Shown here: piece by piece, positions 23,528 to 36,400 of the stretch | Layout: the number at the start of each line of letters is the position of its first letter | Position numbering within the stretch: position 1 is the first letter of the stretch | From: Ancistrus triradiatus | Lineage: Eukaryota; Chordata; Actinopteri; Siluriformes; Loricariidae | Reading direction: 5' to 3' | Assembly: GCA_025084515.1 (NCBI GenBank) | Contig: JAJAGP010000207.1 | Coordinates: 1 to 64,000, forward strand | DNA: 64,000 nucleotides | Notes under the pieces: model-generated | The model's input: only the letters and a program-made list of their open reading frames with translations | Database searches by the model: none | What the model was told of the DNA's origin: nothing | Position numbers and translations under genes: made by a program

Positions 23528-24144
23528 GAGGAAAGGTAATACAAAAGAGACAGTCACACTGATTATGAAATAATAACAGACAATACTCCACAATTTCTCA
23601 AATACTTAAAGGAATGAGGGAAATACTTTGAGAGTTTGGACAAATGGCACCATTGATTCCTGCAAGGAAAATTTCAACAACAACAAAAGTGTACTTCAAA
23701 TATGTTTAGATATTAAAGCTCATATTCTTGTCAGAATAAGGCCGTGTGTTTTCTTCCATGACATGCACTGTAAACAGCAAAAAGAACAAAAAAAAAAACA
23801 GGTAACAGACACAACGTGAAACAGTTCAAGACAACCATTCAGTCCAATAGTGAGACTGGTCCGTTTTCTAAAATCCACTAGTGATGCAAATCTATGAAAA
23901 TAGTCCACTTAATTCACTTATAGTGTGCTGAAATTATTCAAAACACTCAGATATGTAGAAATGTGTTAGGCAAAACACAGCAACACTGGTGTGAAATGAA
24001 GTCTGGGAGAATTTTGATGATAAAGGAAATTCTCCTTCCCCTCCAGCTTTACCTGTCCAATCTCTTCAGCTCTATATACCAGGCTGGTAAGGAAGTGTTG
24101 AGGACAGGAGGGTCTAGATCATGTAGTGTAACAAGAATTTGGGA

Positions 24145-24310
24145 CTGTGGTGGCACTGCGGTTAAGGTACTGGATTACCAATCGGAAGGTCCAAGGTCAA
24201 GTCCCAGCACTGCCAAGCTACCACAGTTGGGCCCTTGATCATGGCCCTAAACCCTCAATTGCTTAAACTGTACATTTTATGACAGTAACAGCTGTAAGTC
24301 AATTGGGGTA
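24145..24310 (+). repeat. tRNA-derived SINE
   Basis: Head GACTGTGGTGGCACTGCGGTTAAGG, box-B-like GGTCAAGTCCCAGC, body CCTTGATCATGGCCC and a short degraded tail. It may lie in the dpf2 3' UTR. Confidence 0.75.
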
Positions 24311-24416
24311 AGGGATATATCCATGTAACGGAAAAGTAAAGGATTTTATCGGATGCGTATGAGCTGCATGAAAGGACTGTGTGTTCAGGTGTTAATGAGC
24401 AGTCCTGTTAACATGA

Positions 24417-27400
24417 TTATTCCACTGCAGGATTCTGGCTTTGGTAGATGGAAGCCTTGTCCTTCAGAAGATCCAGACACAAGCGACAACTCCAGCTTCC
24501 TGTATGCACGAAACACAAACAATGTTAATGCCTTCTGTGGAAGCACATTAATTAACTGGATGATTACAAGCAACACCAACTACAGCTAGTCCCTGCTGGT
24601 GATAAATGGGCAATCCAATCAGCATAGTGTCACTGTCTGATGAAAAACACACCTCTCCAGTCCCCCCCCCCCCATGCTTTACACTCCCAAATGATCAGAC
24701 CCGTTAGAGTAATTTACTGTGTATATTTTTTAGTTTTTTATTCAGTTTATACATGTACATAGCAGAATTCTTTTTAATATGTGCACTACTGTCACTTTGC
24801 TGCTGTAATCTGGAAATCTCCCCATTGAGGGACTAGTAAAGGATTATCTTAACCTTTATAAACTTAATCAGGTACAACCAATCACCTTAGACATGACAGA
24901 GACCAGGCTATTGGAGATGGATGTTTCAATCAGCTATATGTATCTGTATCGTCCTATTTTCGACCCAAATATGTGTTCGGCCGATATTTCTCCAATTCAG
25001 TCGACCCCGAGAGTCAATTGCTGGCACAAAACCAATATTTTGCGGCAACAGGTCCTTGCAGTCCCTATCTGAAACGCTAGATGGAAATACACACTCTAAC
25101 TTTTGACTAAGGGACTAAAACGGAAGAAGAAACCCCTTATGGTATTCAGCTGTATCTGCAGACAGTTTGTTATAAATGATAATAAACCAGTGTAGACCAT
25201 GGCTGTGCCCAAAATGGCATACTTAACCAGTATGTGCTAGATTCCATCCAGTATGAACTGCTTTAACAGTCAATGTTGGTGGGTTTCCTCACATTAGCTG
25301 CTCGCTTCAGGTCCTTTCACAACATTTTGATTGGATTAAAGTCAGGACTTTGACTTGGCCATTCCAAAACATTCACTTTATTCTTCTTTAACCATTCTTT
25401 GGTAGAACGACTTGTGTGCTTAGTGTCATTGTCTTGCTGCATGACCCACCTTCTCTTGAGATTCAGTTCATGGACAGATGTCCTGACCTTTTCCTTTATA
25501 ATTCTCTGCTATAATCCAGAATTCATTGTTCCATCAATGATGGCAAGCCGTCCTGGCCCAGATGCAGCAAAACAGGCCCAAACCATGATACTACCACTAC
25601 CATGTTTCACAGATGGGATAAGGTTCGTATGCTGGAATGCAGTGTTTTCCTTTCTCCAAACATAACGCTTTTCTTTTAAACCAAAAAGTTCTATTTTGGT
25701 CTCATCCGTCCACAAAACATTCTTCCAATAGCCTTCTGGCTTGTCCACATGATCTTTAGCAAACTACTAAAATAATATTTGTGTGTCATTTGTTTAACTG
25801 GATTCTCTTTATCTACTTTTAGGAATTGTGTGAAAATCTGATGATGTTTTAGGTCTTATTTATGCAGAAAAACTTACACAAACTTTCAGAACCATGGTGT
25901 GTGTATATATTTATACACTGCTCAAAAAAATAAAGGGAACACTTAAACAACACAATATAACTCCAAGTAAATCAAACTTCTGTGAAATCAAACTGTCCAC
26001 TTAGGAAGCAACACTGATTGACAATCAATTTCACATGCTGTTGTGCAAATGGAATAGACAACAGGTGGGAATTATTGGCAATTAGGAAGACACACTCAAT
26101 AAAGGAGTGGTTCTGCAGGTAGGGACCACAGACCACTTCTCAGTACCTATGCTTTCTGGCTGATGTTTTGGTCACTTTTGAATGTTGGTGGTGCTTTCAC
26201 AGTTCACAGTTGTGCTAGCATGAGACGGACTCTACAACCCACACAAGTGGCTCAGGTTGTGCAGCTCGTCCATGATGGCACATCAATGCGAGCTGTGGCA
26301 AGAAGGTTTTCTGTGTCTGTCAGTGTAGTGTCCAGAGGCTGGAGGTGCTGCCAGGAGACAGGCCAGTACACTAGGAGATGTGGAGGAGGCCGTAGGAGGG
26401 CAACAACTCAGCAGCAGGACCGCTACCTCCGCCTTTGTGCAAGGAGGAACAGGAGGAGCACTGTCAGAGCCCTGCAAAATGACCTCCAGCAGGCCACAAA
26501 TGTGCATGTGTCTGCACAAACGGTTAGAAACCGACTCCATGAGCATGGTATGAGGGCCCGACCTCCACAGATGGGGGTTGTGCTCACAGCCCAACACCGT
26601 GCAGGACGCTTGGGATTTGCCAGAGAACATCAGGATTAGCAAATTCGTTACTGGCGCCTGTGCTCTTCACAGATGAAAGCAGGTTCACTCTGAGCACATG
26701 TGACAGACGTGACCGAGTCTGGAGACGCCGTGGAGAGCGATCTGCTGCCTGCAACATCCTTCAGCATGACCGGTTTGGCAGTGGGTCAGTAATGGTGTGG
26801 GGCGGCATTTCTTTGGAGGGCCGCACAGCCCTCCATGTGCTCACCAGAGGTAGCCCGACTGCCATTAGGTACCGAGATGAGATCCTCAGACCCCTTGTGA
26901 GACCATAAGCCGGTGTGGTTGGCCCTGGGTTCCTCCTAATGCAGGACAATGCTAGACCTCATGTGGCTGGAGTGTGTCAGCAGTTCCTGCAAGATGAAGG
27001 CATTGGAGCTATGGACTGGCCCGCCCATTCCCCAGACCTGAATCCGATTGAGCACATCTGGGACATCATGTCTCGCTCCATTCACCAACGTCACGTTGCA
27101 CCACAGACTGTCCAGGAGTTGGCGGATGCTTTAGTCCAGGTCTGGGAGGAGATCCCTCAGGAGACCATCCGCCACCTCATCAGGAGCATGCCCAGGCATT
27201 GTAGGGAGGTCATACAGGCACGTGGAGGCCACACACAATACTGAGCCTCATTTTGACTTGTTTTAAGGACATTACATCAAAGTTGAATCAGCCTGTAGTG
27301 TGTTTTTCCACTTTAATTTTGTTTGTGACTCCAAATCCAGGCCTCCATTGGGTAATAAATTTTATTTACATTGATGATTTTTGTGTGATTTTCTTGTCAG

Positions 27401-30400
27401 CACATTCAACTTTGTACAGAACAAAGTATTCAATGAGAATATTTTATTCATTCAGATCTAGGATGTGTTATTTGAGTGTTCCCATTATTTTTTGAGCAGT
27501 GTATATACACACACATATACACACACAGCAATATATAAAAGTGATTTACTACATCGATTTTCAGATCAAAATACTATTTTTTTGGGGGGGAAAGAAAAAA
27601 CACATTCTAAATAGGGTGTAAACTACAGTCTCCGCTCCTGTAAATGTTGCAGTATAGTATTTTGACTCAATTTGTCCCCTAAATTATCAATATGATGTGA
27701 TGTATTAAGTATGTATTTCATTAAGATGTATGTCAGGTGTTTTTATATTTTCCTTGAACTATGTGGAATATCGCAATCGCAATGAATCATGATATAATTG
27801 CGCCATGACTCACATATAATGATGCGAATCCCATTGGAAAGTCCTTTCCAATACCCACCCCTACAATAAACTATAACAAACAATTGTAACATTGTGATAA
27901 TGTGAATAAATTACCTTCTGGAGGGTCTGACATGGGTGGAGTGAGGCAGTACATATGGTATCCTCTATCACAGTCATCACAGAACAGCAACTGATCCTAC
28001 ATCAGCACAATCAGAACAGGATACAGTCCATTTAGCCACACTAATGTGAGTAAATAGGGCAGTTCGAATATGTTTACATTAGCACGTGTGACATCCAGGG
28101 TGTGATTCGCGAGAATGATGGATCATTGAACTTACATCATTTTCAGATGTTCCACAGACATTGCAGCACTTGCATTCAATGCACTGCCAGCGGTACGTTT
28201 TCACCGCTGCCATCATCACTGCTGTGAACTGCAGGCAGGAAGGATGACCTGAAAAACGGAAAAAAAGTACATAAATCCTAGTAAACTTGATTTGATATAT
28301 GCATTTGTTATGTATTAACTTCATAGTTGTTAAAATACTATAATTATAGTATTACCAATTTTGCCACCCAGAAATGGTTAGGTGGTACAATAAAATATTA
28401 ATAAAAATATACAGGTTATTTAAAGTATTACTCAAATATACCTATTTATGTAGTAGCTACATACATGTCTTCATAAGACGCTGCAAGTAATATCTCTCTT
28501 CTAAATAGTAAACTAAATCTATGAAACAGCTTTTGGCCTTCTCACTACACATGAAACACCTCTCAGAATCTTCATTATAATGTAAAACCCTGTGCAATTT
28601 GTATCTTAAAGGCAGATCAAAACAAAAGCCCATTGTGCCTACCTAAAATATGCTTCCTAGAAGTTTCTTGGTCAAGCCTGTGAAGAACCTGTGGTTATGG
28701 GTTGCCTGAGACCAGAAGTTATAATGCTTCTAACAGAATTGGTAGGAACGACAAACAGCTTCTAATAAATAACTTGTATTGTACAACTTTAACACACTTC
28801 AACACGAGGTGCATGAGATAAATTGCACAAAACTGATAAAAGTAACTAATAAAATGAATATTTTGCATTAAGAACATAGCGTTCTGTAATTGCAATGTCT
28901 TCCAACAACGAACTACCGATCAAGTGTTGTTATGCTGCAAACAAGACACGATGAAAATAACATTACTAAATGAAAATAAATACATACGTCGTGTTAAAGC
29001 TTATATTGTCCACTCATTTGGACAACCGTGGTATTTTTATTTTTTAATTGTATTTTTTTTTTTTATTTAAATGGGTGCTTGCAAAAAAATTAGCACAATA
29101 AACATTACGACCGACTATTTAATATTTATTTAACACTAATTCTCTTCAGTGGACCAAAAAACGGTTTTGTTTGAACACTGACACACTGATTCATGTCACA
29201 CTATTGAAGTAAACTAAGTGAACCGTATTTTTTGGACTATAAGGCGCAATTAAAATCCTTTAATTTTCTCAAAAATCGACAGTGCGCCTTAAAATGCGGT
29301 GCGCCTAATGTATTAATTAATTCTGATTGTGCTTTCTGACCTAGAACCGATTGTAGATGGTACACGACGCTCATAAATCTGTCAAAATGTTTTAGCACGG
29401 CCTTGGTAAGTTACGAAGCTTATGGCAACCGTAGTGCACAGCATCGCGGAGTAATACGGTATGTGCTTCAGCATTAGGGTACGTGCATTCATTCATTTAT
29501 TTTCGAAGCGGATTTCAAACACAATGCTATCAGTCACGCAGTACAACATGGACATAGAGCAGCTGCGAGAGAATTCAACATTAACGAATCAATGGTACGG
29601 AAGTGGAGGAAGCAAGAAGACGCCCTGCGCCAGGTAAAGACCAAACTGAGCTTCCGAGGGAACTTAAGAGTTTTGTTTCATTTAATGCGCCTTATAACCC
29701 GGTATGCTTTATAGCCCGGAAAATACGGTAATACTGTATGGCAGAAAACTGAAGAATGAATTGGCAAAAAAAAGATCTTTTGGTAGTGATTGAGTGATTT
29801 TGTAGTACTCAAACGAATAATTAGTCAGTATTTAAAGTATGTTTGTAACATTTTGCACCAATTTCATAACAGGAACAATTTCTTATGTTCGGTGACTAAC
29901 TGGAAATTGAATTTATGGCTATTAGGGGCGTTTTTTTTTTTTTTTAAATACGGGGATTTCAATATGATACAAGCTGTGAATTGAATATATGAAGATTTAA
30001 TTAAAAAAAAAAAACATTACTGAACCGGTCGTCCATCCGCACTACTGAGATGCAGTCATCTGCATAGAGCCATCCGCAGTTCCACTTTAAGTACGGAAAG
30101 AGCATATAATCTCACCACAGAGATTTTAAGCATTGGGCAGCATCAGAAACAGGTAAGTTTGATGCTGTGTTTGTTGATAGAAACTCAAACATAAATAAGT
30201 TTTCATAATTTATCTCTATAGTGCAAAGCTAGATAGAATATGGGGACAAAAGTTTCAGAAGAGAGTGTGGACCCTGAGGTGCCTGGACCATGCCCTTCAA
30301 AGAAGAAATCAGCAATGGCAGAGCTCTCTGGTGATATTTTTTAACCCCAGCAAAACAAGCCATATTCCAAGCTTGCAGAGAAGGAAGTTGTATTGGCCTC

Positions 30401-33400
30401 CTTGATCTCTACATTAAAATGTAATTTCTTTCTTCATTTTGTATTGAAAATATATCATATCGCGGAGCAAAACAGCAACACGTATCATATCGTGAAATTC
30501 CCATATCGTTGCTCCCCTAATAGCTATTAATAGATTGTTGTTATTAAAACAACAGCCACAGCTCTATCGGCTGTACTTGCTCTGATGAGGTGTTTTTTCT
30601 TTCCTTTAATGCACACCAGGAACCCTATGAGGTACTAAAGCAACAGCACCACTCCATGGATTCATATTTCTATAAAAAATAAGATGAAGACATTCTTAAT
30701 TGTGGTGCCAAAGAAAACCTCAGGGATTTTTTTTTACAAAATTTGTATGTCAGAAATGTTATATTAGTTAGAGGGCACATAACGATTACCGTATTTTCCG
30801 AACCATAAAGCGCACCGGGTTATAAGGTGCATTAAATGAAACAAAACTCTTAAGTTCCCTCGGAAGCTCAGTTTGGTCTTTACCTGGCGCAGGGCGTCTT
30901 CTTGCTTCCTCCACTTCCGTACCATTGATTCGTTAATGTTGAATTCGCTCGCAGCTGCTCTATGTCCATGTTGTACTGCGTGACCGATAGCGCTGAGTTT
31001 GAAATCCGCCTCGAAAATAAATGAATGAATGCACGTACCCTAATGCTGAAGCACATACCGTATTACCCCGCTATGCTGCGCACTACGTTTGCCTTAAGCT
31101 CCGTAACCTACCAAAGACAGTGCTAAAACATTTTGACAGATTTATGAGCGCCGTGTACCATCTACAATCAGTTCTAGGTAAGAAGGCTCAACCAGAATTA
31201 ATTCATACATTAGACGCACCGCATTTTAAGGCGCACTGTCAATTTTTGAGAAAATTAAAGGATTTTAAGTGCGCCTTATGGTCCGAAAAATACGGTACTC
31301 AGTCAGTCAACAACTTTGTGCCCATTGGCTCTATTGTGTGGACTGGACAGAAAGTTGCTTCCACAAAGCATGTCTTGTTTATTTACTGCATTGAACGTCA
31401 ATTCTATAGCACTGTGCCAAAACCTTTGGAGACCTCGGGTTTGAACACTGCTTCATTGGTGAGATGAGAGAATAAATGCACACCTGAGCGTCCACAGTCA
31501 GAGCAGGACACCAGCTCCTCAGATTGTCCTGTCTTCTGGTTCATGTTGGAGTCACCCAGGCAGAAATCACAGTAATCATTTGGTGTTGCCATGCCACCAG
31601 GGCCTTTCTTAGTAGCTGAGGATAAAACGAGTGGGTGTTAAAATGATTACTTACACCCATATCAGCTATAACAGTCATTTTAATATACATTATATAGACA
31701 AAAGTTTGCGGACGTTCTTCTAATAGGGTTTCTGCTATTTCAGCAACAATCACTTGTAACATTCACAATATAAACCATCTGGATTCTCCACAGACAAACA
31801 GCGGCAGTAGAATCGGTTGTACTGAATACCTCATCAACGTTCTGCCCTGCTGTCCTTAAACAAAGCCCATAGAGAACTGGTTTGCCCACTTTGATTGAGA
31901 ACTTGGCTCACTTGAAAAGAACCTTGACCGTAACTCAATCAGATATCTTGAAAAGGCGCTGGAATGCCAAAACGAGCCAGGTCTTTACATTTACATTTAC
32001 AGCATTTAGCAGACGCCCTTATCCAGAGCGACTTACAATTGGTACAGTCTTACAATCCAAGCAATTGTGGGTTAAGGGTCTTGCTCAAGGACCCAACAGT
32101 GGCAGCTTGGCAGAGGTGGGATTTGAACCCTCGACCTTCTGGTCCAGAGTCCAGTACCTTAACCACTGGGCTACCACAGTCTAAAATCTAGTGGAAAAGC
32201 CCTTTTAGAAGAACAAAAGCAGGTGCAGCAGCAAAAGTGGGGAACAAACTCCATACTAATACCTATGTTTTGGATGTAATTTTTTTGGGTGTCCACAAAC
32301 TGTCTATATAGTGTACAGGTAGTCCCGATTCACGATACGTTTCAACGTATCCATCGTAAGCTGAATATATCATAAGTGGAGTTTAATATTTACTATACCA
32401 TAGCATAGCCTACCTTAAACATGCTTAAAATACATTAAAGTACAGTTGGGGAAAATCATTGATATAAAAATTATTTTACAATAAATTACTGAATATCTCA
32501 TGTTATTTACTGAATAACGTATTGAAAGTGAAAAACAAAAAAGACTATTGTCAGACCACGGCTTTTTCCTAACTACATTTCCCAGAGCCCATCTCTCCCA
32601 CCACGCGTCTCCCTCATTCATCACGGGAGAATGCAGAAGCATATCATATGTATGGGGAAAAATTCTAAATTCAGAATGCGGTTTCTGCTGCATGTGTATT
32701 TATGGGTATTATCGGATTTGCATCATAAAGTCCAAATATTGTAAGATTTGCCATTGTAAAACGGGGAGTATCCAAATAGGGATCTGCAAAGCTATATCCA
32801 GACAGGCAGTTCATATCAGATTTAAGCTCAAACTGGATTTGAACTGGACAGACCATGTGCTGTCTAAAACATCTAAAAACCAAGCAGAATCTGACCTTTC
32901 TCAACTGGATTTGAGCGACGTGATTTCAAATCTGACAGACATGTGACTTTTAAGTCATTCCGTGCTCAGTGGTAACCAAAGATTTCCAACAATAACAACA
33001 TTTACAGCGTTTAGCAGACGCCCTAATCCAGAGCGAGTTACAATTGATGCAATCTTACAATCCAAGCAACAGTGGCAGCTTGGCAGAGGTGGGATTTGAA
33101 CCCTGGACCTTTTGGTCCATAGTCCAGTACCTTAACCGCTAGGCTACCACAGTCCATGCACAAATTTCAATCATGATTCACTACATTAGCCTGAAGCAAT
33201 GAGGACGCATCATGTTGCAAGTCTTTGTAGGAAGATGCAGTGGCATGTCGGTCCTCGACCACCTCAGAACTCTAACTCGGTTCTTGACACATTTTGACTA
33301 GACGTTCACAAAATCCCTTGCTCAATGACGATCACCGCTGCGTTTTTCTTTATCTTTACAGCTACAGTACTGTATTCTTAGAGCAAATAAGTCTCCATGG

Positions 33401-36400
33401 ACCCTAAAAACCTTACTTAGAAGAGCCAACTGAAAGGAGCTATGCTAGCGCCCGGAGTTCACCGATAGAGTAAATGTTTTGCTTTTACTTTTCACTTTCA
33501 AGTCATTACATTACATGAGATTTTCCAACACTTTTATAAAATAAGCTTCGTCTTAATGATTTTAGCCAACAGCAGGTTGACGTAAGTGTTTAAATATAGA
33601 CTTACTTCTCATTACTTATTATAGGCACCACTATTATACAGAATAGGCCGCTCTAACAAACATTCATTAAACTCATTGGTTCCTGATACATTTAACTTAT
33701 GATGGATTTGTCAGAACATATCCCCTTTGTAAATCTGGGAGTACCTGTACAATTAAATACATATAATGCCTTATACAAATGCCTTTTTACATTTACAGCA
33801 TTTAGCAGACGCCCTTATCCAGAGCGACTTATAATTGATACAATAATCTTACAATACAAGCAATTGTGGGTTAAGGGCCTTGCCCAAGGACCAGACAGTG
33901 GCAGCTTGGCAGAGGTGGGATTTGAACCCTGGACCTTTTGGTCCATAGTCCAGTACCTTAACCGCTAGGCTACCACAGTCCCTTTTTAGGGGTCTGGAAC
34001 AAATTCATTCAATTTACATTATTCCTTATAGGAAAGATTTGTACCACTGTTTGTACAGAGGTACCACTGTACATCCATCCAATCACAATTACACAAACTA
34101 CAGATATACTTATAACCATAATGATGAAATCTTAAGCTCAGTGCAGGAAAGACCTGGCAAAAGTTCCAGTGCAAAATAAAACATTTAAAACTAGAGCTGT
34201 AAAACTGAACATGTTAACAGTGACCATTTGTAGAACAACATTAATCACATTTTCAATGCTTGACTGTGAGAGGTGCCTGACTTACGCTTGGTCTCCTCCG
34301 GTGGTGCGGGTGCTGGAATCTCGATCTCATCTTTGTCCTCTCCCTCTTCATCAGCCAGGTGAGAGTGGGTGTAGTGGTAACTCAGGCCTGGTCGATTCTT
34401 ATAACGCTTACCACAGACTAGATAGACAACATTTTTGTTAACAAATAACAAAATTCCCAACACTGCCAAATATCAATCAAATCAGTACATTCAGCAACTT
34501 ACTGTCACAGGCATATGGTTTATCCCGATCCTCCAGGGCTGCGGCAGCAGCTTCTGTTTTCTTCTTCCCATTTCCCACTCCACGACCCTAACAGAATGAG
34601 CACATTAAATCAGCACCATTTCTGACATAAATGGTATATCAAAAAACTAATTATGCTGCTGTATGTCACTACCTTGGACTTTCCTTTCCTTCTTTTAGGG
34701 GTCTCCTCTTCGAAGTCTTCATCGTCCAGGTCATCCAGGTAATCTTCAGGTTCAAGGATTCTCTAAGAAACAAAAGAAAAGAAACGAGTCGCTGTAACTT
34801 CGAGACTTTCAAGGAGCTCTAAAAGATTTAGTTACGTCTCTGTCACTGTCAAACACAACAAGCTGTAATATCTAGATATGAAAACCCTAAACTGTTTTCC
34901 ACATGCTTCTGCTGCTAAATTATGCAAAATATCACAACTGTAATGTTGACGTGCTTCAATTATGTATAATTTAAAACTGTGGTACAACACAACAGCAGTT
35001 ACCAATCTTCACCTACCCTTGAATGTGTGTGTTTTTAAAAGCCACTTTAAAACAGTGCTTGGTCAAGTAATTGCAGGACCAAGTCATATCCAAATGTGGT
35101 TACGTGAGAAATAGAGAACATATTTAGCACAAATTAACAGATTCCACTAAAATCCAACAAAGATACAGAATATTTTTGTCTCTGGACTTGAATCACTAGC
35201 TTGGTTATCAGAAAGGGGTATATTTCATGTAAATTACAGAAGTTACCAGCAACAAGAAAACTATGCTGTGAGTAAATGACTCACTGAACGAGAAAAGGCT
35301 TAGAACATAGTGGGATTGAGGTAGCCTAGCAGTTAAGGTACTGGACTATGTAGCAGGGACCTTGGCAGCCACCACTTTTGGGCCCACTTTTGGGAATTGT
35401 AAAGCTGTAAGAATGTGCAAGTCACTCTGGGTAAGAATTTCTGCTAAATGCTGTGAACGTAAATGCCACAGCACGTCTGATTCACATATTAGAACCGTTT
35501 GCAAATACAACGGTTAGCTGTATAACTGGTATGTTACCCGATGACCTCTCAGTGACGATGGATGACATCTATATTAACGAGAGCCTTGCTTTTAGTTTAA
35601 AAGCCACATGTAGTAGGGCAAAAAAGTATTTAGTCAGCCACTGATTGGGCAAGTTCTCCTACTTAGAAAGATGAGAGAGGTCTGTAATTTTCATCATAGG
35701 TACACTTCAACTATGAGAGACAAAATGAGAAAAAAAATCCAGAAAATCACATTGTAGGATTTTTTAAGAATTTAATTGTAAATCATGGTGGAAAATAAGT
35801 ATATGGTCAATAACAAAAGCTCAAATCAATACTTTGTAACATATGCTTTGTTGGCCATGACAGAGGTCAAACGTTTCCTTATAAGTCTTCACCAGATTTG
35901 CACACACTGTAGCTGGTATTTTGGCCCATTCCTCCATGCAGATCTCCTCTAGAGCAGTGATGTTTTGGGGCTGTCGTTGGGCAACACGGACTTTCAACTT
36001 CCTCCACAAATTTTCTATGGGGTTGAGGTCTGGAGACTGGCTAGGCCACTCCAGGACCTTGAAATAATTTTTACGAAGCCACTCCTTCTTGCCCGAGTGG
36101 TGTGTTTGGGATCATTGTCATGCTGGAAGACCCAGCCACATTCCATCTTCAATGCTCTCACTGATGGAAGGAGGTTTTGGCTTAAAATCTCATGATACAT
36201 GGCACCGTTCATTCTTCCCTTAACACGGATCAGTCATCCTGTCGCCCTTTGCAGAAAAACAGCCCCAAAGCATGATGTTTCCACCCCCATGCTTCACAGT
36301 AGGTATGGTGCAACAAAGCATTCTTCTTCCTCCAAATACAATGAGTTGAGTTTTTACCAAAAAGTTCTACTTTGGTTTCATCTGACCACATGATATTCTC

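Larger units (their letters stand above)
22666..24144. other. gene-free stretch with palindromes and AT repeat
   Basis: It holds the TA microsatellite palindrome at 23117-23275 and the 13-bp hairpin at 23316-23355. The part below 24417 may include the dpf2 3' UTR. Confidence 0.5.

Noticed and set aside
24353..24589. 78-codon plus-strand frame
   Set aside because: Antisense shadow of the last dpf2 exon.
31021..31467. 148-codon plus-strand frame
   Set aside because: It runs through the inverted pogo-like element and into flanking sequence. The real coding signal here is on the minus strand (pogo HTH, then dpf2 exon 8).
32548..32946. 132-codon frame in dpf2 intron 7
   Set aside because: It lies inside a non-coding DNA transposon and shows no recognisable protein similarity.
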